Source: Acidobacteriota bacterium (GTDB lineage: Bacteria > Acidobacteriota > Vicinamibacteria > Vicinamibacterales > UBA2999). From it: DNA of 64,000 bases. A program made the translations under genes and the position numbers. The stretch lies in the NCBI GenBank assembly GCA_030697165.1, contig JAUYQQ010000022.1, positions 310,001 through 374,000 of the forward strand. Reading direction: 5' to 3'. The notes under the pieces are model-generated. The model had not been told where the DNA came from and made no database searches. It worked only from the letters and a program-made list of their open reading frames with translations. This document shows positions 1-7,407 of the stretch, piece by piece. Each line of letters starts with the position of its first letter. Within the stretch, counting starts at the first letter, position 1.

Positions 1-1
1 G

Positions 2-955
2 CGCATTGGCCTGAACAACCCGGAGTTGATCGCCTCGTGGGTGGCCGGGCCGATGATCGCGTTGTCGCGCATCGGCGCACCTGCCGTGGCGTTGCTCACG
101 GCCTCGACCAACCTGGTGCTGCGCGTGTTCGGGATCAAGGGCAACGCCGAGCCGAACCTCACCGAAGACGAGATCAAGGCGCTGATCAGCCAGGGGGCCG
201 AGACCGGCGCGGTTGGCGCCACCGAAGAGAACATCGTGCAGCGGGTGTTCCAGCTGGGCGACCTGCGCGTGGCCGCGATCATGACCCCGCGGCCCGACAT
301 CGAATGGATCGATGTCGATGCGACGGAAGAAGAGCTGCGCGAGTTTCTCGCCTCGCACGCGCACACCCAGTTCGTGGTCTGCCACGGCGGCCTCGACGAA
401 GTGCTCGGCATTGTCCGCTCCGCCGACCTGCTGCCCATGGCGTTTCGCGGCGTGAACATCGACCTGCGCACGCTGACGCGGGAAGCGTTGTTTGTGCCCG
501 ACTCGATGCCGGCAGTCCAGCTGCTCGACTCGTTCCGCGGCTCGCACAAGCACGTGGCGCTGGTCATGGACGAGTACGGCGCCGTCGAAGGCCTGGTCAC
601 GGTCACCGACCTGCTGACCGCGATTGTCGGCGAACTGCCCGGCGATGCGGCCGAGGCGATTGGCGAGTTCGTCTCGCGCGGCGATGGCTCGTGGCTGGTC
701 GATGGCTCGGCCTCGATGGAAACCGTGTCAACCCACTTCGGTCTCGAACCGCTGCCCGAGGAAGAAGCCGGCGCGTACCACACCATCGGCGGGTTCGTGA
801 TGGCGCGGCTCGGCCGCGTGCCGAAGACGGCCGACCAGTTCGAGTGGGGCGGCATGAAGTTCGAGGTCATGGACATGGACGGCCGGCGCATCGACAAGGT
901 GCTCGTCATCAGAACCAGCCGGGGCGACACCGCGGGCCGGGGAGGCACCACCTGA
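2..955 (+). CDS. CorC/HlyC-type CNNM-CBS domain protein (5' end outside window)
   Basis: The reading frame is open from the first complete codon, so the N-terminal membrane domain (CNNM/DUF21) lies outside the window; 317 codons remain. Visible parts are the tail of the membrane domain, a pair of CBS domains (the first opens with the MTPRPD signature that follows QRVFQLGDLRVAAI; the second contains HVALVMDEYGAVEGLVTVTDLL) and the C-terminal CorC/HlyC domain (YHTIGGFVMARLGRVP). The family is linked to divalent cation (Mg/Co) efflux or membrane integrity; CBS pairs usually bind adenine nucleotides. The old 'hemolysin' label is historical. The stop overlaps the probable CTG start of the next gene, so the two are likely co-transcribed. 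Confidence 0.9.
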   Translation, partial: RIGLNNPELIASWVAGPMIALSRIGAPAVALLTASTNLVLRVFGIKGNAEPNLTEDEIKALISQGAETGAVGATEENIVQRVFQLGDLRVAAIMTPRPDIEWIDVDATEEELREFLASHAHTQFVVCHGGLDEVLGIVRSADLLPMAFRGVNIDLRTLTREALFVPDSMPAVQLLDSFRGSHKHVALVMDEYGAVEGLVTVTDLLTAIVGELPGDAAEAIGEFVSRGDGSWLVDGSASMETVSTHFGLEPLPEEEAGAYHTIGGFVMARLGRVPKTADQFEWGGMKFEVMDMDGRRIDKVLVIRTSRGDTAGRGGTT

Positions 956-2319
956 CGGGACGGCACTTCCTGACGGGACTGACCGCCGCGCTGCTCGTGG
1001 CGCCCACGGGGGCTCACGCGCTCCAGCAGCTCGGCGTGCTTCGCGTCACGGTCGCCGTGACTGCGGCCGACCAGCGGACGATGGCGGTGCCGCGGTACGC
1101 GTTGCTCATCAGCGACAACCCGGCCAGTGCGCCACCCCGCCGCATCCTGACCTCGGCCGATGGCGCCATCGAGATCCGGCTTGCCCCTGGCAGTTACACC
1201 GTAGAGTCGGATCGGGCGCTCGCGTTCGAGGGACAGGCGTACGTGTGGACGCAGATGGTGGATGTCGTCGCGGGCCGTGACACGGTGCTCGCGTTGAGCG
1301 GCGGCAACGCCGTGGTCGAGGCGGGAACGGCCGATGCGGTGCCGTTGGTCGAGCCTCCGGCGGCGTCGCCGGCGGCGGAGCGCAACCGGGCCGCGGCGGT
1401 CACCATCTGGACCCCGCTCACGCGCGCGACCGGGACGGTGATCGGCACGAACGGGTTGGTGCTCACCGATCACCAGGCCATCACCACCGGGGGTGGCGGC
1501 AAGCCCATCGTGGGGTGGCCTGTGACAGTGCAGCTCACGGCGACGTCGGCCATCAAGGTCGCGGCCACCGTGCTGGTGTCAGATGCCGCGCGCAACGTCG
1601 CCATTCTCTGGATCGATCCGGCGACGGCGGCATTGGTCGAGCCCGCGCCGCCCGGCTGTGGCGAGGTGTGCGATCTGGTCGCGATCGCGGAAACGAAGAT
1701 GCAGGGCATGGCACCGCCACCAGGCACGCGCCTGCTGGTGGAGCCGGCCGCCGGATTCACCGCCGCCGCCTTGAACGATGCCCTGCGCGGTCCCGCCGGC
1801 CGCCAGCCGCCGTACCAGATGCCGGCAACTGATTTCGACATTTCCCTGATCACGCCGCTGCAGCTGTACGCCGCGCAGAATTGGCGGGCGCCCATGGACT
1901 TCAAGAACTGGGCCGGCTATGTCTCGGCGATCCCGCCCGTGCTGCTGGTGCGGGTCACGCCGAAACTCGCGGAGGGTTTCTGGACGAAGGTCGCGCGTGG
2001 CGCGGCGCAGACCCAGGGCATTGCCGTGCCGCCGATCCTGCGCCCCAAGTCCGGGTTCTCCCACCTGCGCGCGTACTGCGGCGAGACCGAGGTCGCGCCG
2101 ATACACCCGTTCAAGCTCGAGCAGCACCTGTCGCCCACCGAGACCATCTACGAGGGCCTGTATGTGTTCGACCCGGGCGCGTTCCCGCCGGCCTGCGGCA
2201 GCGTCAAGCTCGTGGTCTATTCGGAGAAAGAGCCCAACCAACCCGATCCCCGGACCGTGGCGCCGAAAGTGGTCCAGCAGATCTGGCAGGACTTCGCGCC
2301 GTTACGGGACCGGCCCTAG
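952..2319 (+). CDS. Secreted protein with degenerate trypsin/HtrA-like fold
   Basis: This is about 455 aa if started at CTG 952, which has GGGGAGG six bases upstream and overlaps the previous stop; no ATG lies in the N-terminal part, and GTG 997 is the alternative. Residues 1-22 form a signal peptide ending in GAHA. A small beta domain follows (about 30-125, carboxypeptidase-regulatory-like flavour). The segment GTVIGTNGLVLTDHQAI then resembles the S1C protease region around the catalytic His. The following ARNVAILWID block has Asn where HtrA-type proteases keep the catalytic Asp, and no GNSGG serine motif is visible. It may be a protease relic or a non-catalytic periplasmic binding protein. 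Function is not assignable. Confidence 0.6.
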   Translation: MTGRHFLTGLTAALLVAPTGAHALQQLGVLRVTVAVTAADQRTMAVPRYALLISDNPASAPPRRILTSADGAIEIRLAPGSYTVESDRALAFEGQAYVWTQMVDVVAGRDTVLALSGGNAVVEAGTADAVPLVEPPAASPAAERNRAAAVTIWTPLTRATGTVIGTNGLVLTDHQAITTGGGGKPIVGWPVTVQLTATSAIKVAATVLVSDAARNVAILWIDPATAALVEPAPPGCGEVCDLVAIAETKMQGMAPPPGTRLLVEPAAGFTAAALNDALRGPAGRQPPYQMPATDFDISLITPLQLYAAQNWRAPMDFKNWAGYVSAIPPVLLVRVTPKLAEGFWTKVARGAAQTQGIAVPPILRPKSGFSHLRAYCGETEVAPIHPFKLEQHLSPTETIYEGLYVFDPGAFPPACGSVKLVVYSEKEPNQPDPRTVAPKVVQQIWQDFAPLRDRP

Positions 2320-2320
2320 C

Positions 2321-3571
2321 ATGCCTCGAACGTCGCGCCCGGTCCTCGAGCGGTTTCTTCGCTACGTCACCTACGACACCCAGTCGCGCGAGGGTGCCAG
2401 CACCTATCCCAGCACACCAGGGCAGCTCGTCCTGCTTCGTGACCTGGCCGCGGAACTGCACGCCATGGGCATCGCCGACGCGGCGATCGACGAGCATGGT
2501 TATGTGATGGCCACGATTCCCGCGACCACGCGCAAGCCGGACGTGCCGGTGATCGGCTTCATCGCTCACGTCGACACCTCGCCCGAGATGAGCGGCGCCG
2601 GCGTCAAGCCAATCGTTCACCACGCTTACGACGGCCGCGACCTCGTGCTGCCGGACGACCCCACCGCGGTCCTGCGAGTGGCGGACCTGCCCTACCTCGG
2701 CGAGTGTCTCGGCCACGACCTCGTCACCGCCTCGGGCACGACACTGCTGGGGGCCGACAACAAGAGCGGCGTCGCCGAGATCATGACGGCGGCCGAGTGG
2801 CTGATCGCGCACCCCGAGATTCCGCATGGCGCGATCCGCATCGGCTTCACGCCGGACGAGGAAGTGGGGGAGGGCACGAAGCATTTCGACGTCGCCCGCT
2901 TTGGCGCGCGCTACGCCTACACCATGGACGGAGGGGCGCGCGGCGAGCTGGAGTTCGAAAGCTTTTCGGCCGATGCCATCACGTTCACGTTCCTCGGTTT
3001 CAACACCCACCCCGGCTATGCCAAGGGGCACATGGTCAACGCCATCAAGCTGGCGGCCCGGTTCATCGACCGCCTGCCGGCCGATCGCCTGTCGCCCGAG
3101 ACCACCGATGGCCGCGAGGGGTTCGTGCACCCGTATGTCGTCGAGGCGGGTGTCGACCGCACCTCGGTGAAGTTGCTGGTGCGGGATTTCCGGACCGAAG
3201 GACTGGCGGAGAAGGAGCAGTGGCTCCGCTCGCTCGCGGCCGAGGTCGTGAGTGGCGTGGCCGGCGCGGCGTTCGAGGCCGTGGTCGAGGAGTCGTACCG
3301 CAACATGCGTGAGGTGCTCGACCAGCATCCGCTGGTCGTCGAGCGCGCGCGCGAGGCCATGGCCCGGGCCGGCGTGCGCGTGCGCGAGCGGCCCATCCGC
3401 GGCGGCACCGACGGCTCGCGACTGTCGTTCATGGGCCTGCCGACGCCTAATATCTTTGCCGGCGAGCAGAACTTCCACTCGCGCCTCGAGTGGGTGTCGG
3501 TCCAGGACATGGCCAAGGCGGTGGACACGATCGTGGAACTGGCCAGGGTCTGGGAAGAGCACGCGGAATGA
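2321..3571 (+). CDS. pepT: Peptidase T (tripeptide aminopeptidase, M20B)
   Basis: The 416-aa product is normal for PepT, a cytosolic di-zinc aminopeptidase that removes N-terminal residues from tripeptides. Metal and catalytic motifs are in place: HVDTS (H83, D85), GADNKSG (bridging D146), DEE at 179-181 (general base plus ligand), the MDGG segment, and the C-terminal ligand His in NFHSRLEW (H386). The dimerisation domain contains the PepT-typical NTHPGYAKGHMVNAIKLAA stretch. ATG 2321 begins one base after the preceding stop. The TGA overlaps the ATG of the next gene (ATGA), indicating translational coupling with the tRNA-modifying enzyme downstream. Confidence 0.93.
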   Translation: MPRTSRPVLERFLRYVTYDTQSREGASTYPSTPGQLVLLRDLAAELHAMGIADAAIDEHGYVMATIPATTRKPDVPVIGFIAHVDTSPEMSGAGVKPIVHHAYDGRDLVLPDDPTAVLRVADLPYLGECLGHDLVTASGTTLLGADNKSGVAEIMTAAEWLIAHPEIPHGAIRIGFTPDEEVGEGTKHFDVARFGARYAYTMDGGARGELEFESFSADAITFTFLGFNTHPGYAKGHMVNAIKLAARFIDRLPADRLSPETTDGREGFVHPYVVEAGVDRTSVKLLVRDFRTEGLAEKEQWLRSLAAEVVSGVAGAAFEAVVEESYRNMREVLDQHPLVVERAREAMARAGVRVRERPIRGGTDGSRLSFMGLPTPNIFAGEQNFHSRLEWVSVQDMAKAVDTIVELARVWEEHAE

Positions 3572-4590
3572 CGCTCGACGAGTTGCTGCGGGGACCCGCG
3601 CCGATCCTGGCGCTGGCGCCCATGCAGGAGGTGACCGACGGTGCGTTCTGGACGCTGGTCCACCAGTACGGCGGCGCCGACGTCTACTGGACCGAGTATT
3701 TTCGCGTCCACACCACCTCCACGCCCGAAAAGTGGATCGTCGAGTCGATCGCCAAGAACACCACCGGCCGGCCGGTGATCGCGCAGATGATCGGCAACGA
3801 CATCCCATCGCTCGTGCGCACCGCGAAGTTCCTGCAGCAGCTGCCGGTCGCCGCCATCGATCTCAACCTGGGCTGCCCGGCGCCGATCGTCTATCGCAAG
3901 TGCGCCGGCGGCGGCCTGCTGCGCGAACCGCAGCGCATCGACGCCATTCTCGGCGCGCTGCGCGACGCGGTGCAGGTCAAGTTCACAGTCAAGACCCGCC
4001 TCGGCTTCGCGGCGGTCGAGGAGTTTGATCAGCTGCTCGCGATTTTCGCGCGGCACTCGCTCGACGCGCTGACCGTGCACGCGCGGACGGTGGCGCAAAT
4101 GTACCGGCTGCCCGTGCACTACGATCGCATCCGCCAGGCGGTCGAGACCATGCCGTGCCCGGTGATCGCCAACGGTCACGTGTATTCGGCGGCCCAGGCG
4201 CAAGCCTTGCTGGTCGAGACCGGCGCACGCGGCCTGATGATTGGCCGCGGCGTCATCCGCAGCCCGTGGCTGTTCAACCAGATTCGCCAACAGTTGCGCG
4301 GCGAAGCCGTGACGTTGCCGACGGGCCGCGAGGTCAACGCGTACATTCGCGCGCTCTGGGACTCGCAGGCCGGGGTCGGCCGCGCCGAGCACAAGCAGTG
4401 CGAGCGCATGAAGAAGTTCCTCAACTATCTCGGCGAAGGCGTGCCCGGGACGTTCCTGCACCAGATCCGCCGGTCGCAAACCGCCGACGAGTTTCACGGT
4501 ATCTGCCGGGAGTTTCTGGACCACGACCGGCCCATGCCCCTGTTGCCGGCCGAACCGCAGGCGGCCGATCTGGTCAGCGGAAGGCTGTAA
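3568..4590 (+). CDS. dus: tRNA-dihydrouridine synthase
   Basis: The 340-aa product is an FMN- and NADPH-dependent enzyme reducing uridine to dihydrouridine in tRNA D-loops. It starts with the family's LALAPMQEVTDGAFW flavin-binding strand, has DLNLGCPAP with the catalytic Cys at about 103 followed by KCAGGGLL, then VKTRLG, DALTVHART, IANGHV and a LMIGRGVIRSPWLF phosphate-binding segment, and ends in the small helical tRNA-binding domain. It is nearest to the DusC/DusB type by length; assignment to a subfamily is not attempted. It overlaps pepT by four bases. Confidence 0.9.
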   Translation: MTLDELLRGPAPILALAPMQEVTDGAFWTLVHQYGGADVYWTEYFRVHTTSTPEKWIVESIAKNTTGRPVIAQMIGNDIPSLVRTAKFLQQLPVAAIDLNLGCPAPIVYRKCAGGGLLREPQRIDAILGALRDAVQVKFTVKTRLGFAAVEEFDQLLAIFARHSLDALTVHARTVAQMYRLPVHYDRIRQAVETMPCPVIANGHVYSAAQAQALLVETGARGLMIGRGVIRSPWLFNQIRQQLRGEAVTLPTGREVNAYIRALWDSQAGVGRAEHKQCERMKKFLNYLGEGVPGTFLHQIRRSQTADEFHGICREFLDHDRPMPLLPAEPQAADLVSGRL

Positions 4591-4617
4591 CTCACTTGCT
4601 CCAGGCCCTTCGAGCAT

Positions 4618-4652
4618 GGCCATGATATATATCAATGATATATACTATGGCC
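4618..4652. promoter_or_regulatory. 35-bp palindromic operator of vapBC
   Basis: This is a near-perfect inverted repeat centred on A4635. The outer arms GGCCAT/ATGGCC and inner arms TATATATCA/TGATATATA are separated by one mismatched dinucleotide pair, and the AT-rich core stands out from the GC-rich surroundings. A -10-like TATACT (4641-4646) lies inside the right arm. A GGAGG ribosome binding site (4654-4658) follows immediately, eight bases before the GTG start of vapB. Position and symmetry fit the autoregulatory operator bound by VapB/VapBC complexes. Confidence 0.75.
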
Positions 4653-4665
4653 TGGAGGTCATCCC

Positions 4666-4905
4666 GTGAACAAGCTCGCCAAACTGTTTCTGAACGGCCG
4701 CAGCCAGGCGGTGCGCCTGCCGCTCGAATTCCGCTTTCCGGGCACCGAAGTGCGGATCACCCGCCACGGCAGCGGCGTGCTGCTCGAACCGGTGGTGTCG
4801 AACGTCGACGACTGGTTTGCTGAACTCGATCGCTACACCGACGAACCGTTCCTGCCCGGCGGCCGGAACCAGCCGCCGGCGACGCCACGTCCAGGCTTGT
4901 CGTGA
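4666..4905 (+). CDS. vapB: VapB-type antitoxin (AbrB/SpoVT fold)
   Basis: The 79-aa product starts at GTG with GGAGG upstream. The N-terminus MNKLAKLFLNGRSQAVRLP matches the swapped-hairpin AbrB-like DNA-binding fold typical of VapB/VagC antitoxins (NGRSQAVRLPxEFRF). The C-terminal third, with Trp and acidic residues (VDDWFAELDRY), would be the toxin-neutralising tail. The stop overlaps the toxin start by four bases, the usual stoichiometric coupling. It probably represses its own promoter through the palindrome at 4618-4652. Confidence 0.88.
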   Translation: MNKLAKLFLNGRSQAVRLPLEFRFPGTEVRITRHGSGVLLEPVVSNVDDWFAELDRYTDEPFLPGGRNQPPATPRPGLS

Positions 4906-5324
4906 TCGAGTACACGCTCGACACCAACGCCTGCATCGCGTTGATTAACGGATCATCCGTTCCCGTCCGGCGTCGATTCAAGCAGGTGCTGGCCGAGGGA
5001 TCTGTGGTGTGCGTCTCGACTGTCGCCGTGCACGAGCTGTGGTACGGCGTGGCGAAGAGCGAGCGGCGCGACTACAACACCGACCGGGTCAACGCCTTCC
5101 TGTCGGGGCCCATCCACCTGCTGCCGTTCGACGAGGCCGACGCCCGGGCAGTGGGCGAGGTGCGCGCCCTGCTCGAACAGGAACGCCGGCCGATTGGGTC
5201 GTTCGATGCGCTGCTGGCCGGCCAGGCTGCGCGGCGCGGCATGACGCTGGTCACCGCCAACGTCCGCGAGTTCGAGCGCGTTGACGGCTTGATGTGGGAA
5301 GACTGGTCGGTCGCGCGCTCGTAG
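4902..5324 (+). CDS. vapC: VapC-type PIN-domain ribonuclease toxin
   Basis: The 140-aa product starts at GTG within the vapB stop (GTGA). PIN acidic residues are visible: D7 in YTLDTNA, E45 in VHELWYG and D102 in GSFDALLAG, with the conserved VTANVREF segment near the C-terminus (Asn120 in the fourth-acid region). These residues coordinate Mg2+ for endoribonuclease cleavage of RNA, commonly initiator tRNA or rRNA loops in characterised members; the target here is unknown. It looks intact and active. It is followed by a dead gene fragment, suggesting an insertion-prone spot. Confidence 0.9.
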   Translation: MIEYTLDTNACIALINGSSVPVRRRFKQVLAEGSVVCVSTVAVHELWYGVAKSERRDYNTDRVNAFLSGPIHLLPFDEADARAVGEVRALLEQERRPIGSFDALLAGQAARRGMTLVTANVREFERVDGLMWEDWSVARS

Positions 5325-5326
5325 GA

Positions 5327-5545
5327 TCAGCGGAACAGGCGATCGAGCGTCACCGACCAACCAGGTAACAGCGGCGTCTCCAGGGTGTCGTGCCCCTCGC
5401 GCGAAAGACTGGCGAACACCGGGAACGAACCATCGGCGGCGCGCCTGTGAATGGTCACCACCCCCAGGTCAGGATCCACCAGCCAGTACGAGGGCGCAGA
5501 ATCGTTATAGAAGCGGTGGCTCTGCCATAGCTTTGCCTGATTCAG
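5327..5545 (-). pseudogene. C-terminal remnant of a Uma2-family (DUF820) endonuclease-like gene
   Basis: On the minus strand a 72-codon open stretch, bounded upstream by an in-frame TGA, reads ...RFYNDSAPSYWLVDPDLG... and ends ...DTLETPLLPGWSVTLDRLF. The YWLVDP strand and the PLLPG-F-type ending match the last third of Uma2 restriction-endonuclease-fold proteins (about 190 aa when complete). The N-terminal half is missing and no start is evident, so this is a truncated relic lying tail-to-tail with vapC. The remainder of the gap to 5757 shows no gene or structure that I can support. Confidence 0.6.
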
Positions 5546-5757
5546 TCAACGCGAGGGTCAATCTGGGCAGAAGCGCGGTAACAAAGTCACCTTCACGGTG
5601 GCCTTCCTCTTGCAGTGTCCCGCTTCGAGGCCTCGGCCCGCCGGTCGAGCCTCAACTAGCGTTTGTCGCGATGCGCCGGGGTGCGTCCGTGACCGCTGTC
5701 AACATCTCCATCGTCGGGCGCCGAAGGCCTCGGCGCAACGACTCGAAGAAGGGCCAT

Positions 5758-6966
5758 ATGACTGCCAGATGTACTACTTCAATCAAGCGCATAACACTCG
5801 GCGCCGGGCTGGCCGCTGCGGTCATGCTAATGTCGGTTTCGGTCGCGACAGCCCAGTCGGCGCGTGACGCCGACGGCTATCGTGATGCCCGCCGCCTGGG
5901 CGGCACGACGTCTTTCTACAGGCCAGCGCTGACCAACCATGAGAGCGTCAAGCGGATGGCGAATACCAAGGGCATCGGGGACGACATCCGCAAGATCCTG
6001 GGTGACGCGGGCATCCCGGAGACGTCGAACGCCGTCATTGCGATGCTGTCCAGCGGCTTGCCCGTTACCGTGATGGCGTCGTGCGCCGACGCGGCGCCGG
6101 CCGACGGCGTGATGGTCGAGTGCGACTTTCAGCGCGGCGCGACGCTCGAGTGGATGGCCTATCGGCCCAACATTGGCCGTGGCGATCGCACGCCCGGGCG
6201 CATCGAGAAGTTCCGGTGGGCCGGACGCGAGTCGTTCGACGCCTTCCTGTTCCGAGTGACGGACAACAATCGCATCTACACGTTTGTCGTTCCCAAGGAA
6301 TGCGGCAACCTGTCGCTGATGTCGGTGCAGGAGATCCGTCGCGAGACGCCGCCGCCCCCCGCCGCTGCGCCCGTGGTCACGCCTCCTCCGCCCACGCCGC
6401 CGGCGGTGATTCCGCCGCCACCCCCCGCGCCGCCCGTCCAGGCCGAGGTCGCTCCCGCGATCGCCTCCGTCAAGGCGTCGCCGTTCTTCTTCGACGTGCT
6501 CGCCGGCAAGGATCGTCGCGTGCGCCCCACCGACGGCCGCGAGACCGTTGACGGCTTCGCGCCGTTCGCGAACGCCGGCCCCGGCGAATACGCGCAGTGC
6601 TCGCCGCTCGTCGGCTTCAAGCTCGGCATGGCCAAGCGGTTCGACAACGATGTGGAACTTGCCGGTGCCGTGGGCATCGCCCTCAGCCTCATCCAGGAAG
6701 GCACCTACGTGCGCGAGCACCAGGTCTTCGCCGATGTTGAGCTGAACAAGTATGTCGGTGGCGGCTCGTTCATCGGCACCGGCGTCTCACTGTGGGACGT
6801 GACCCACAGCGACACGATGACGCCCGCATGGATGCTGCACTTCGGCATTCCGCTGACCCAGGCCCAGAAGGTCTACTTCGTGGGCCAGGCTCGCATGTAT
6901 CTGGACAACGCTGACGACGTCAAGAACAACTACCTGCTCTGGGGCGGCGTGCGCGTGAAGTTCTAA
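5758..6966 (+). CDS. Secreted protein with proline-rich linker and C-terminal outer-membrane barrel-like domain
   Basis: The 402-aa product is best started at ATG 5758 (GAAGAAGGG upstream, then a clean signal peptide ending TAQS at about 34); the frame is open further upstream but that part is not protein-like. Residues 35-195 form an unrecognised globular domain with two Cys pairs (MASCADAA...VECDF and PKECGNL). Residues 198-228 are a proline-rich linker. The last 170 residues show alternating hydrophobic strands and end in an aromatic-terminated strand (GGVRVKF), as in outer-membrane barrels. Function is unknown; it is probably surface anchored. Confidence 0.7.
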   Translation: MTARCTTSIKRITLGAGLAAAVMLMSVSVATAQSARDADGYRDARRLGGTTSFYRPALTNHESVKRMANTKGIGDDIRKILGDAGIPETSNAVIAMLSSGLPVTVMASCADAAPADGVMVECDFQRGATLEWMAYRPNIGRGDRTPGRIEKFRWAGRESFDAFLFRVTDNNRIYTFVVPKECGNLSLMSVQEIRRETPPPPAAAPVVTPPPPTPPAVIPPPPPAPPVQAEVAPAIASVKASPFFFDVLAGKDRRVRPTDGRETVDGFAPFANAGPGEYAQCSPLVGFKLGMAKRFDNDVELAGAVGIALSLIQEGTYVREHQVFADVELNKYVGGGSFIGTGVSLWDVTHSDTMTPAWMLHFGIPLTQAQKVYFVGQARMYLDNADDVKNNYLLWGGVRVKF

Positions 6967-6987
6967 GAGTCGATTTATCCGCGTGGC

Positions 6988-7407
6988 CTAGCGCCCGAAC
7001 CGGGCGAACAACTGGGTCACGCGGATCTCCGTCGCGGTCATCGCGATGCCGACACCGAGGTGCGTGTAGCGCCGGTTCATGATGTTGGCGCGATGCTCGC
7101 GGCTGGCCATCAAGCGGGCGATCGCCTCGTTGGCGACCGCCGCCAGGCTGGCCGCGGTCACCGGTCCCGAGCGCATCCACAAATTCTCTGCCGTCTCACC
7201 GGCGGTCCACCGCAGCACGGCATTGATCCGATCGGCCGGACCGAGGCCGTCGGGATTGCGATGGGCGAAGAACCGTCGTCGCAGCATGTCCTGGCTGTGG
7301 CGCTGCGCCGTGAGCGTCAAGGTCTCGGCTTCAAGGAGCGGATCGATCCGGCCGCGCCTGCGCTGCTCGTTTGTCAGGAGGAAAAAGCGCCGCTCGATCT
7401 CGGTCAC
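6988..7407 (-). CDS. CAP/SCP-like domain protein
   Basis: The 139-aa product has the cysteine-rich secretory/CAP fold: LLTNEQRRRGRIDPLLEAETLTLTAQRHSQDM, FFAHRNPDG, ENLW, and HRANIMNRRYTHLGVGI with the paired His/Glu positions of the family's cavity. No signal peptide is visible from the GTG start. The GTG overlaps the stop of the upstream ABC-F gene (GTGA), so it is translated from the same message. Bacterial CAP proteins are poorly characterised; coupling to a ribosome-associated ATPase is unusual. Confidence 0.85.
   Translation of the reverse strand: MTEIERRFFLLTNEQRRRGRIDPLLEAETLTLTAQRHSQDMLRRRFFAHRNPDGLGPADRINAVLRWTAGETAENLWMRSGPVTAASLAAVANEAIARLMASREHRANIMNRRYTHLGVGIAMTATEIRVTQLFARFGR

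Noticed and set aside
2204-4635. Long minus-strand open frames opposite pepT and dus (534 and 539 codons)
   Set aside because: They are antisense shadows of high-GC genes: composition is Arg/Gly/His-rich without recognisable motifs, while the plus-strand genes have complete catalytic motifs.
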